Shown here piece by piece: positions 11,181 to 21,348 of a stretch of 30,771 bases of DNA. Position 1 is the first letter of the stretch. Every line of letters begins with the position of its first letter. This DNA comes from Chara braunii (taxonomy: Eukaryota; Streptophyta; Charophyceae; Charales; Characeae). Under the pieces are notes generated by a model that made no database searches, was not told where the DNA came from, and saw only the letters and a list, made by a program, of their open reading frames with translations. The stretch spans positions 998,842 to 1,029,612 of the forward strand of contig BFEA01000100.1 of assembly GCA_003427395.1 (NCBI GenBank). Reading direction: 5' to 3'. A program made the position numbers and the translations under genes.

Positions 11181-12059
11181 AGAACGTACCTGGTGTATGC
11201 GAGCAGTCGACATTGGTGACAGTGTCACTTGCGTTGGCTTCCAGCTTCGGTAGGATCTAGCCGCATGAACATAAGTAGGCTAGTTGGGCTTAGTAGTATA
11301 GATTGGGTATTGAGCGCCAGAACAGTAGGAGAGGAGCGACTCTGATACAGTGTCAGTGTAACCAGAAAATGTTTGTTCTTGACGCTCGAGTTCATTGAAT
11401 TACTCTTATTTTGAAGGTATATTGTGCATTGTGCTTTCTACTCTCCCGCCCTCGAAAGTTAAGTCTCGGCCTTCCTAATATCGTGCTTCTCAGTGGCTGG
11501 GATCATGCTCAGCACCTTATGGCCGGCTCGCCCTTCCTGCCTGTAGCGGCTGCCTGCGGAATGGAGCTACAGGGAGGGTTTGTCGCGTAGGATGCGAAGG
11601 CTGTGAGTTTGCATGCACTCGCGCTCACTATTTTAATTCGTTAGTGATGGTGGTATCAGCCAGATGGTGCTTAGTACAGGAGAGACTGCAGTTGGTTAGG
11701 CTGTTGGTGGTGTGTTCTATTTGGACTTGGCGCTCTCTAGGCTATGTTACTATAGTGTGGCTCGAGGTAGAAGTTGTATGATGTGGGGGAGTAGCAGACT
11801 GTATATGAGCCGCGCATCTCGCTGATTGGAGCAGCAAGGGAGTAAGTTGCAAAAGCCTGAAGGCTTACCTACTGGCCGGAACGCTGCTCACAACTGAACG
11901 AAAGAGTTGGACAGGAATTGTACGTCGATCGCGAGGGGGCAAGCTTGCGAGCGGAACCGAGATCATTTGAGTTGAGTGAAGGGGTGTCTTTGCTGCAGCT
12001 TGGAAGGTCGTTTGGGAGTCAGCAGTCGACAGTTGACTATTGTTTGACTAAGTTGCTGC
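11181..12059. other. Unassigned sequence, right arm
   Basis: I see no gene, RNA or mobile element. The plus-strand open frame at 11,918-12,121 runs into the conserved arm block and has no motif. A palindromic GTGACAGTGTCAC lies near 11,217. Confidence 0.4.
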
Positions 12060-12460
12060 GGCATCCTCGGCTACCATTGCGGGGCCCTCAGGCGACTGAA
12101 GCAAACAAGGCCCTCTCCTGAGAGTTGAGTCAGTCCCTCTCTTGTATCTCGAGAGTCTGAAACCCCTACTTCTGCCTTTCTTACTCTAAGTCTAATCCTG
12201 TTCTGAGAGGAAGGCGGTAGGCGGGATTGCAACCCGTAGGACCGCAGCGAGACTCTGTGGGGAGTCCACCCACCGATTGCAAGAAGTCTGCCGGAACCTA
12301 AACGAGGTTCTGGAGGCAGGGAACCATCAGGTATATCCTTTTCTATCTGTATGACCCCACTATACCCCTATTTGCTTATCTCCCTTTAGTTTGGCTGATG
12401 TATGCATGAGATTATCCCTATGATTTTGTTTTCTTTCAGGACTTAATCAGACTGAAAGGG
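12060..12460 (-). repeat. Conserved arm block, right copy
   Basis: Reverse complement of about 3,530-4,030. Matching points are GAGTTGAGTCAGTCCCT near 12,121, CGGGATTGCAACCCGTAGG near 12,222 and CCCCACTATACCCCTA near 12,355. The order of landmarks is preserved; substitutions and small indels are frequent. Confidence 0.8.
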
Positions 12461-12589
12461 AAGCATGTGTGTGTGTGAAGTTAAGTTTCTCTTTATCTTG
12501 ATTGAAAGCAGACTGAGGGATGAACTGGGGAAGGTGGGAGAAAGAAAGACTGCATGAGTTTGACTGGGTCAACCAAAGATTGGCATAGT

Positions 12590-13190
12590 TTCTAAGCTAA
12601 ATGGACCAGGGTTGTGTTTATTTGGTTGTTTTCTGAAAGGTCAGGCGTTGTTTCTAAGTTGAATGGTCTGGTTGCTATGTTTATTTTCTGAGGGTTCGCC
12701 TGATGTGAAGGGTTTTCCTGTTTTGTTTTGAGGGAGGATTTTTGGTCTAAGGCTGAGCATTATTTCTAAGCTGAATGGTTTAGCCTGAAAACCACGCACA
12801 TAAGTACAACCTGAGTATAAAAGAAAGTACTTTAATTATATTTGCATGTGAACTGGCAGTTGGGCATTGTTTCCAAGCCGAATGGTCCAACGTTAAGCCA
12901 TATCACCAAGAAGAGAAGGGAAATTACAAAGTATAATTGGAAATAGTCTGGGCAAGCTGAACATTGTTTCCAAGCCGAATGGTTCTGTCCCTTGCCAATA
13001 TTTGCATTTTCTTTTGAGAACAAAGTCAGAAAGTTATTAAATCGTAGATATTAAACAGTTCAGGGCGGCTAAGTATTGTTTCTAAGTTTAATGGTCAAGT
13101 CATATGCCCAAAGAAGAGAAAAGTAGTAGTGCAACATATTCATGTATATCCTAAGGGCATGCTAGACATTGTTTCTAAGTTGAATAGTCT
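12590..13190 (-). repeat. Array of ~25-bp motif (seven copies), right arm
   Basis: Inverted form of the left-arm motif, approximately TTGTTTCYAAGYYGAATGGT, at about 12,590, 12,648, 12,759, 12,864, 12,962, 13,073 and 13,167. Spacers differ from those of the left arm. The last copy lies directly beside the 522-bp TA element. Confidence 0.85.
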
Positions 13191-13191
13191 A

Positions 13192-13713
13192 TAACAGAAA
13201 AATTCCCACGAGAAATGAAAGTTAAAAAAACATTCCATAAGAAAAAAATCCTTCATATTTATAAATTATCATTCCAATGTTCATCCAATTCTAAAATTTT
13301 TAGTTTTGTTTGATAAGTTCTCGTCTAAATGTACGTTTTCTCTTCCAACTACATCTATTTGTTTAAGATGGAATGAAAGTCTGGACGAGTTTATGAAATG
13401 TTTTAATTAAACTTTCATTCTACTAAAACAAATATCTTATAATTTAGATTGGATTAACCTCTTTATGACTGAAAATCCTTACTTACAATGACGGTCCAAT
13501 TAAAATATTTCTTGAACTCATCCAGACTTTCATTCCATCTCTAGCATCCAATTCAAATAAGAAGGGATACCCCATTCTCGAAAGGAAAGTTTTCAAGTAA
13601 GACGAAAAATTATAAAATTGGAATGACATTTTTTAAGATGGAATGAAAATTTAAAATTTAGAATGTAATTTTACTATAAAATAATTATTGAATTCAAGAT
13701 TTTATTTTTTTTT
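13192..13713 (+). mobile_element. 522-bp TA-flanked MITE-like element, copy A (Tc1/mariner type)
   Basis: A/T-rich, noncoding element flanked by TA at 13,190-13,191 and 13,714-13,715. Its start, TAACAGAAAAATTCCC, matches the terminus of copy B; its other end is degraded by a T run. Internal ATGGAATGAAAGTCTGGA-type sequences occur in both orientations. Copy B (27,839-28,359, opposite strand) is nearly the same length. The corresponding left-arm site at about 2,745-2,770 has one TA and no element, which proves an insertion with TA duplication. No transposase is encoded, so movement must have relied on one encoded elsewhere. Confidence 0.85.
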
Positions 13714-14905
13714 TAGCACTACGTCATATGTAAGCTAGGTATGAGGGTTAAAGCATCTAAAAGACTCATGAACTATCTATGAGGAGTTTGACTTGGGGAT
13801 GATGAGAGTACTTACTCCTCGTGGGTTGGTCTTGTATGTGACTGAGTGAAATTACTACTTGGTCAAAGTTTCAATTTGATAGGTAGTCGCTTTAGACGCT
13901 CGCCACGTGCTAGAGTCATAGGAGTTAGTTTCAATTCCTGCATTTTCTGAGCTAAGTTTATTTATACTTAGGTCAATTTTCGCATTTTCTGATATCTTTT
14001 GTTGTACTTGGTCTTGTATAAATTTTGGTAAGATACTTTCTCTACGGGAAGCGCTGTCGAAATTTCTGCAAATCCAGAGAGTTAGACAAAATTTGACTTT
14101 TTCAAAGTCAACTTGTCTTAATTTTATATATGGCTTAGTAGAAATCTGGGAAGTCTCATTTTCTAAAGCGAGTGCTGCCCAAAGTTTTGCTAATTCAGGG
14201 AGTTAGAACAAAATTGGACTTTGGAAAGTTGAAGACTATTTCTGTTTTCATATTCAAGCTGATATAAATTTTGGAAAGGCATTTTCTACGGGAAGCGCTA
14301 CCGAAATTTTCTTAGTTTAAAGGAGTTAGATTATATTTTGACGGGTGACAATCCTGAAAAATTCACTCTGTATAGAGGAGATTCTGCCAGGGTCTACCTT
14401 TTTTTTGCTAGTTGCTTAGAGGTAGACTTAGGCTTAGTTAAAAATGATGATTTGAGTGAGATCGTGATATAGAGATTATTCTTCATGAACTTATAGACTT
14501 AGCTTGGGGATTGACTTGTTTTGTGTTACAGGTCTTCTTGATCGATTGATTCAGGATTTGGGCTAGATTCAGCTTGATCCTACAATGATCACCTTTTGTT
14601 ATCACTGGTAGAAGGTCGGTTGCGGTTTCGTCGGTTTACGATTCAACTACAATCCACCCTTGCCACTCAACCTAAAGGCTCTAACCATGTGGTTTGAAAT
14701 GCTTCATTGTGTTTTTACCCGGACTTTATTGATTGGTCATTTAACAAAGGTACTAAGTATTTTATTGCTGGAAGGGTGCGCTAAGGTTGAGGTTTGTGTG
14801 GCTAAAGCAAGGGGTGTGAGCGCAAAGAATGACTGAAGTTGATCCCGTGTAGTGCATGGACTTTTAATTGAATCTTTGATGTGATTGCAGGTATGTTTGG
14901 TGATT
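13714..14905 (-). repeat. Outer part of right arm
   Basis: 13,714-13,960 corresponds to inverted 2,530-2,750. 13,990-14,340 corresponds loosely to 1,914-2,480, with ACGGGAAGCGCT recurring twice here. 14,340-14,905 is the inverse of 494-1,180, sharing CACTCTGTATAG, TTTTTACCCGGACTTT, and TTGATGTGATTGCA at about 14,876-14,889 where the match ends. A (TA)n-like stretch at 14,935-14,952 follows just outside. No coding sequence is visible. Confidence 0.75.
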
Positions 14906-16084
14906 CGGACTTTGGATTTGACTGTCTGCGCTCACATACATATATATATATGGGTGAGAGGAGTCTCGCTGTGACTGTGAGAAGTGATCGTCCTATAATA
15001 ATAACCCTTTATATATATGTGAATATATATATCTTGAGTGTTTTGTGTGGCCTACTATGACCGCTCGTAAGGGTTAAACTGATTATGTTTTTCGAGAAGA
15101 AAAAGAGATTCTTTGTTATCCTTTGCTTTTTAGAATTTATAGTTGGACGTTGTAGTCTGCGGCAGCCGTCAAAGTCAAACCCCTTGACTTCTCTCCAGGC
15201 CCTAGGTGAAGGAGCTGGTCTCCAGGGCCATAAGAGATGATTGCCACCACAGGTATGAATCTGTATACCACCCACTCTCCACAGGGTGCAGAAGAGGGTG
15301 TGGTTCTCAACCGCACTTGGCGGTTGTCCAGCGTCGAGATATCAATCCCTCAAAGTGTGTGTCAGCCAACACTTGAGTATCGAATGTGACCCTCGAGAGT
15401 AACGAGGATCGCATGAGTATGGGTACCACATAGTACATCATCATTGCGACCGCTTACGTACGTTTGCATTGCGAGTCGATATGAGTTAGCTCTGCGTACG
15501 CGAGGTTTTATCGTGCGCGACGCCTATCCAATTTCCACATCGGAAAGTTATGGGACGGTCAGTAAGGGACTAGGAGTGTTGTCGCATTGTTTGTTCAGTG
15601 TCGTTCTGTATAAATATATGTATGTGCGTGTGTGTGTGTGTTTTATTTTTATATTCTTTATAGTGGTATGCGCGTGGCGTGTGGGATGCGTCCTAGTCAA
15701 CCGGCGACGAGTCGCACTTGGGACCTCAGCCCCCAAAGATGCCTGTTCGCGTGGGGGTTCGATAGAGACGTAATACCGCTCGTACCCCCTATGCTACAAC
15801 GCACGAGAAATGCCCTCGGCTGGTCCACCTTTATGACTGCAGCTGATCAGCTTTCGTACTGTGGACTCGTAGCTCGGCGGGGATACGCCCACCGAAGGGA
15901 GGTGACAGCTCCCGTAAGGTGGAGGTAAGTCGTGCCTCACGTAGGCTCTATCCTATGGTATGGGCTCGCGAGAGGTATGACTGGCGCACTCGGCCGGAGT
16001 GACTTATGAAAGCTCCATTATGTACTCGCGACGAGGAACAAACCAACTCCGGCGTGACGAGGCGGGCGTGACGCGGTGGGGAGG
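14906..16084. other. Unassigned spacer
   Basis: A/T-rich at its start, with TATATATA tracts near 14,940 and 15,010-15,030, then of mixed composition. A perfect small hairpin CAACCGC/GCGGTTG lies near 15,310. The sequence GCCTCACGTAGGCTC near 15,934 recurs in similar form near 16,450, on either side of the LTR fragment. Open frames at 15,444-15,928 contain no recognisable domain. Confidence 0.4.
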
Positions 16085-16430
16085 GTCCCGCGCACAGCGC
16101 CGACAACGAAACAAAAAGGCACCAAAACAATTATTTTTCGTTCATTCTAACTATAAAACTAATTCAAGATTGAGGCATTCAAAAACAATATCCGTGTGTG
16201 AGATTGGACGCAGGAAAAATCCTACGCTTATTTAGATCCTTCTGAAATTTCACAGAGTCTTCAAGGGTGAATTTATGAATATTTATTTGCAAGAAAGAAC
16301 ATGCCAGGGCTTTGGTTCGTGTACAGAAGTTGGTACGCCACATGTATAGGGAAGAACTATGGCACTTGGGAATAAGTCTTGTGCACTCAATCAGGGTGCC
16401 GTTATGGCGATCGGAAAAATCCCTCAACCC
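16085..16430 (-). repeat. Diverged LTR fragment, same family as the element at 16,660
   Basis: The order of short matches follows the LTR sequence at about 18,455-18,760: GAAACAAAAAGGCAC for GAAACAAAAGGGCAC, then TTCATTCTAACTATAAAACT for a TTCAAAATCCTATGC stretch, then GGAAAAATCCTACG and a CACAGA(G/A)T-like stretch. It lies just outside the 3' LTR and is more diverged than the two LTRs are from each other. It is probably an older solo LTR remnant; borders are uncertain. Confidence 0.55.
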
Positions 16431-17000
16431 TCCCCCTTAAAGCACCAGTACGCCTCACATAGGCTCGTGGGTGTCAACACGAAACCCGCACCACTCCGGA
16501 GGCCACCGATTGTTTTTTTCAATGACACACCACGCCGTGCGGCCCCTCCGAGTTTTGCTCGTGGCGACAAAAGCTTTCCGTAAGGCTGGGGCCGTGTACT
16601 TGCGGTTTAAATCACCAGTACCTTCGAAAGTCGCGGTGGTATATAAGCCACAACAATCATGAACGAATAGGTCACCATCTGACGCTCAACCTTACACCCT
16701 GTGTTGTTTTCCGGTCGGAGTATTTTGGGTCGCGGAAAAGTCCAAGAAGAACAACAAAGATGGGGTGTGCCAAGGATTTTTTAGGAAATTGAGTGTGAGG
16801 ACACTGACGGAACTGAAATCCCTTGTGTTGGTCCGACTTTAGTAAGGGAAAGGTCCATCGCCGTGAGATCTAAGGAAAAGAGCGTGCGCGGGTTCTCACT
16901 GCGATGAGGAATTCAATCCAAAAAGTGTCGTTGCCCTTCATTTGGAATGAAAGAGGGAGGGCGGGCACACACGTGGTATCCCATTTCGGTTGAGATCTCG

Positions 17001-17450
17001 TCAGCGCTCACTACACAACTCTGAATCCGACGTGGAGGACCTCAATTGAGTGGCTCTCTCCCTATGTTCGTCCTCGCCACGTGTGCGGTAATGGAAGCCT
17101 TTGGCTTGGTAATGCTTGGTACGACGACAGTCACTACACAAAGTGTTAGGCCAACGAGGTGTCACTGTCGTGCACAGGATGACGATCAACTCATTAAACA
17201 ACAACAACAACAATGAATAAGGTGGAAAATGAGTATCGATAATTATGAATCCCTCACCAACGAATCCGGAGCACTGGGTCTGGGGTGGAAAGTAATAACG
17301 CCCATTGATTTTGGCGACGGCTTCTCGTACGTCCCACTCGCATACACGTGTCCTTTCCTCGTTGTACGGGAAGGGGCGAGGCGGAGGTACAGGAAGTCGG
17401 CACCCCGTCGGATTGGGGCGATTGGTCCACATGGCAAAAGGGCAAAACAC
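17001..17450 (-). other. Open frame inside the 3' LTR (149 codons, doubtful gene)
   Basis: A minus-strand frame, same sense as the element, starting MFCPFAMWTNRPNPTG. Its C-terminal ~100 residues align in frame with the open frame at 28,488-28,796 in the other LTR, sharing CEWDVREA, CSGFVG, IIDTHF and TRGEDEHRE. About a quarter of aligned residues differ. That is about what neutral drift would give at the observed nucleotide divergence, so conservation is not evidence of function. No domain is recognised. Confidence 0.25.
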
Positions 17451-18326
17451 CAGATTCTCCTTAATTATGCATCTTTCATTCGATCAATCCAATCCCGCAT
17501 TTCATCAAACCTGTTAGCATGCTCACACAAATCTTCAGTCGCAACCCACGGCATGCACGTGTCAAAGTAGGAGGGGAGAGATCATCATAATCCATCCAAG
17601 AAAAGTCGGATGCCCTTGTCGAAAGATTCCGGCTCAAATGCCATGTGGTCGGACCTCACGCTCGACGACTTATACTTTGAGACAAAAGAGGCGCATCCAC
17701 CATAACATTTCACTATGGCCCCAGGCCATTCATCCACTCAACCTTTTGCTCGAACCTCACACCGGCACTGACGATCCCGGCCGTCACGTGCTACTCCCAC
17801 CATAGCGATCGTCACCCCGCCGACTTAGTCTTTGCACAGTTCGTCGGACGATCCCGCGCACAGCCGCCAAGACTACAGTCAACTCGTCAGGACTTTTCGA
17901 CTCGCACCTTCACACGTACCACCTAGCCACTTCTTCCCGGAAGCTGGCTGATGAGTTGAGAGAGAGATTTTCGGGAGCGCTTGCGGAATTTATAGTTGCG
18001 AAAAAGGAGGTAGATGCCAGTGAGGATTAGGACTGAAATAGGGAGCGGTAAGGGAAGGTCCAGGGATAATCCCGCGACGAAAACCGTGTCGATCCATCGG
18101 ATCCCGGTTATAGCCAATCAGACTCGTTGTGTATCAGGAATTTCCTTCTTACACGGTGCGTCTCCTTGGCTAGAGGGAAGGAGGAGGAAGTCGACAGAGT
18201 ATTCCGGTGCAAGGATTAGAGCAGGAAGAGGAAGAGCATGATGGATAGCGAGGCACAAAACCAAGATCCAGACGATCAAGAAAGAGAAAAGGTGCGCGAG
18301 GCAAAGCAGAGACGGAAAAACAGTTA

Positions 18327-18330
<4 letters not shown>

Positions 18331-18391
<61 letters not shown>
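18331..18391. repeat. (GA)n microsatellite in the 3' LTR
   Basis: About 61 bp of GA, at the same LTR position as the run at 29,875-29,941. The repeat was therefore part of the LTR before the element integrated. On the element's strand it is (CT)n. Confidence 0.95.
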
Positions 18392-18397
<6 letters not shown>

Positions 18398-18894
18398 GAA
18401 GAGACTGCCGAAGGTAGCAGGGGAACCGGAGAGGGGGAGAGGGGGGGAGAGCTCGCATGCATGGCACCGATACGAAACAAAAGGGCACTGAAACAGTTAC
18501 AGCTCATTCAAAATCCTATGCTAATTCAAAATTGAAAATCATCAATCTCGCGCGTAGAGTGAACGTGGGAAAAAGTCATACGTCTATTCACATGCACACA
18601 AGAGTTCACAGAATTTTCTGATACGAAGCCAAGAACATTTATGAACAAAAAGGACACATCGGGTTCCGCTTATTCCGGAATTCCTAACCGTCGAGCCAAA
18701 TCCCTAGCGCACTCGCTAAGGCGCGCGTAATTCCCATGTATGTCTCGAATTACGGAAAGATGAAATTCCAAAAACCGATCAAAATGACAAGGGTCAGGCC
18801 TCGAGTAATGCGCATCGGTCTATGAAAACACAAAAAGGGGCCTCTTCTCTCTAGTTGCAAAAAATCACACACAAAAAGAAAGAGGGGGGGGGGG

Positions 18895-19122
18895 NNNNNN
18901 NNNNNNNNNNNNNNNNNNNNNNNNNNNNNNNNNNNNNNNNNNNNNNNNNNNNNNNNNNNNNNNNNNNNNNNNNNNNNNNNNNNNNNNNNNNNNNNNNNNN
19001 NNNNNNNNNNNNNNNNNNNNNNNNNNNNNNNNNNNNNNNNNNNNNNNNNNNNNNNNNNNNNNNNNNNNNNNNNNNNNNNNNNNNNNNNNNNNNNNNNNNN
19101 NNNNNNNNNNNNNNNNNNNNNN
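18895..19122. other. Assembly gap (228 N)
   Basis: The gap follows a run of G. In the other LTR the corresponding G run ends near 30,460 and the next shared bases (AGCTGGCG) begin only ~24 bp later. Open frames crossing the gap are meaningless. Confidence 0.99.
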
Positions 19123-19137
19123 AGCTGGCGAGTCACA

Positions 19138-20816
19138 TATGTGACGCAGAGGGGGTTCCAAAATTATGCAATCTCCTGATTGCATGTATGAGAACTGGTT
19201 TACAAGATGGAGGGAGAAGAAAGGGGCGGGGGGATGAATGAGGAACCGAGCGTATCAGGATGGACAAAATCTTGTATTAGCACTAGATCAGGCCAGAGTC
19301 TATGTTGACGCCAACTTCAATTGCAATATCTTCGCGAATCTGCTGGCTCGTTCTTTTAGGATCTCCACCATCCAGCCCTTTCATGTGCAACTCCCTGCAT
19401 CTTTGATTGGCGGAGGTCGTCCAAGTGACACCATAATGATATGTCGATCTTGCCTGCTTCTGCTCGGTCACTTAAAGTCCGCTCGGCGGTAACTGACAAG
19501 GAGACGGTTATGGAGTGGTCTAGGCCATTCAGTTGGGAGCGGAGGGAAGTAGTCGGAGGCTTCGTCACCGAGATCAACAAAGTGGACGATTCGGTTTGCT
19601 CGAGGGAATCGATGGTTGGGTCGGGAGAGGGAGAGGATGTAGTAGGGATACAGGGTAGGGATAGTGCGGAGGATATTATCGCGTAGGGATTCATAGTCCT
19701 CTACAGTGGGAAAGGTCCCGAATATGATGCAATACAACTCCATATGGTTGTACTGCCTTCAGGCGACACTGAAGAGAAGGATGTTGAGAGGGAAGGACGG
19801 GGAGCGATGGGGAAAAACTTTGCATAAGAGCCACACGGCAAAGTGGTGCCAAAAGAGCTAGTTGGCGAAAATGCGGTAGTTTAGAGGGAACTCGATGTGG
19901 GGAAGAGGAGAGAAGGAGAGATAATCAAGAGGGCGGCAATAAATCGGACGAGGATGGAGCGCTCGTGCAGGGAGGAGGACAGGGACGAAGCATGGAGGGG
20001 GTGGAGGAGAGAGATGGTGAGTGAGAGCGGCGCCGACGGGAGGATTTTGCGCCATCATGTCGACTGGCTGCGTCGGCAGGGACTTCGGGGTTCAGAGAAG
20101 ATCCTCACCGTGCAGCAGGTGACGCTTGGGCCGCGGAGCCTCCGAGTCATGGAGCTCGGGTGTTGATGCCCCTTCTTCTTCTTTTGACGTCGATCTGGCT
20201 TCCGACTCTTCTTCTGCTGACAAACCCGCGATGGCTATGCGACCTGGATCGTCGTCCGATGGCACCTCGCCGTGTGCCTGATGAGCATTCCATAACTAGT
20301 CTAGATCGGGATTGTCCGGTGCAAGGTCGTCCAGGTCCAGAAAGCACCAAACCGTGGGATCTTGATCGCTCAGGTACTGACATAAGTTTTCTGTGCAGTT
20401 CATCCAAATTACAGTTGGCGTCAACGTCCTCTCCAAAGTGACAAGCTCGACTTGCCTAGGATCGTTTGGATTGAAAAATATGATGTTCGTCGGCAGATCG
20501 TCGACGAGCTAGGACAGGAAGGTGAGGAGCTCGTAGGCGACAATCGCTCTACCTCCTTCAACAATCTCTCCACAAAGAAGTCCAAATAAAGTGCCACAGG
20601 TCTCCGTCTTCATCGGCCACGCCTCCTCTAGTACTAGCGAGATCTCGTTTCAAATCTCTAACTCTCGATTGCTGTAGTACCGAGCCCAGTGACACCTCAC
20701 CGTTAGCATGCACACGCTGACTGACGCAAATTCAGTCCATTTGCGGATGTAAGAAGGATGGAAGGGAGCGATCGTAGCGGGGCGAATCTCCAAGGTTAGA
20801 AGGGGATCGACCCAAG
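19138..20816. other. Element 3' internal region, no recognised gene
   Basis: Lies between integrase and the 3' LTR on the element's strand. Minus-strand frames look partly protein-like, e.g. 19,468-19,743 (MELYCIIFGTFPTVEDYESL) and 19,283-19,471 (RELHMKGLDGGDPKR), but are broken and match no family I know. A plus-strand Ser-rich frame near 20,170-20,280 is not convincing. No clear polypurine tract lies beside the LTR; instead a perfect palindrome GTCACATATGTGAC spans the LTR edge at 19,132-19,145. Confidence 0.45.
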
Positions 20817-21295
20817 ATGGCTAGAGAGTTGGAAGATCTGAAGGGAGGGAGAAGGTCGAGAAGCTATTCATATGTGCAAAGGGTAAGGACGAAGAGGGGG
20901 AAGGGGATGAGTTGGGGGATCAGTGTTACTAGTTCGGAGAGAAAAGGTATCGATACACTCGGTCCCCACTACTTATCGATCGGGCCGGGCCAGTCGCGGC
21001 CCCAATCTACCACCAACACAGGTCCCCACTCGTAGAGGTTGGTGATCACCTCGTTACGCTGCTACGAGCTGATAGTGCACAGATCGCCATTGAAGGCGAG
21101 GATCACTTTTACGTCGCTCTGATTAGGCCGGGAGAATGGTTCGAACGCCGAAGCTTTCACCAAGATGACCGCTGCTCCCCGCTTAGTTGATATCGTTACT
21201 TCTACAACTGCGTACCAGGCTCGGTGGCTGAATAGTTGCTCAAACCTGAGGAGATCGGAACTAAGATGAGGATGTGAGACTTGGCGAAATTGCAA
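20817..21295 (-). pseudogene. Broken minus-strand coding remnant downstream of integrase (unrecognised)
   Basis: One minus-strand frame reads through from 21,295 with a single stop near 21,062, then continues as readable protein (e.g. NEVITNLYEWGPVLVVDWG) to about 20,970. The residue mix is that of a folded protein, unlike the low-complexity frames elsewhere. It follows the integrase tail, so it may be the pol C-terminus or an extra 3' open frame, as some Ty3/gypsy elements carry. No domain, signal peptide or chromodomain signature is recognised. Confidence 0.4.
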
Positions 21296-21348
21296 CTAAG
21301 GTCGAGGCTGGAGAAGCGGCGGAGGAAGGGCTGGTTCGATGACAAAAC

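Larger units (their letters stand above)
182..14905. other. Giant imperfect inverted arrangement (two diverged arms, centre ~8,293)
   Basis: Reading inward from both sides, the same blocks occur in the same order on opposite strands: 494-1,180 with 14,340-14,905; ~1,914-2,480 with 13,990-14,340 (weak); 2,530-2,720 with 13,850-13,960; 2,762-3,500 with 12,590-13,190; 3,530-4,030 with 12,060-12,460; 7,477-7,499 with 8,821-8,843 (23 identical bases); and 7,980-8,268 with 8,318-8,620. The left arm is about 1.5 kb longer, from tandem duplication at 494-1,913 and insertions. The interiors between anchors are strongly diverged. It may be one transposon with very long terminal inverted repeats, or two copies of one element inserted tail to tail. 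No transposase is recognisable, so the class is open. Confidence 0.7.
16660..19137 (-). repeat. 3' LTR
   Basis: Aligns with 27,560-30,498 along its length except that it lacks the 521-bp TA element. It contains a GA run and, near its plus-strand end, an assembly gap at 18,895-19,122. The last shared bases after the gap are AGCTGGCG, one mismatch, then GTCACA. The first ~40 bases (16,660-16,700) agree only weakly with the other LTR. The 3-bp CAA repeat near 17,200 differs in number between the LTRs. Confidence 0.88.

Noticed and set aside
182-14905. LTR retrotransposon interpretation of the outer blocks
   Set aside because: The blocks are inverted, not direct, and no gag or pol motif lies between them.
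15745-15775. GGGGGTTCGAT resembling a tRNA B box
   Set aside because: No complementary stem or A box at the right distance.
18750-19241. Open frames across the N run
   Set aside because: Their coding length is mostly undefined bases.
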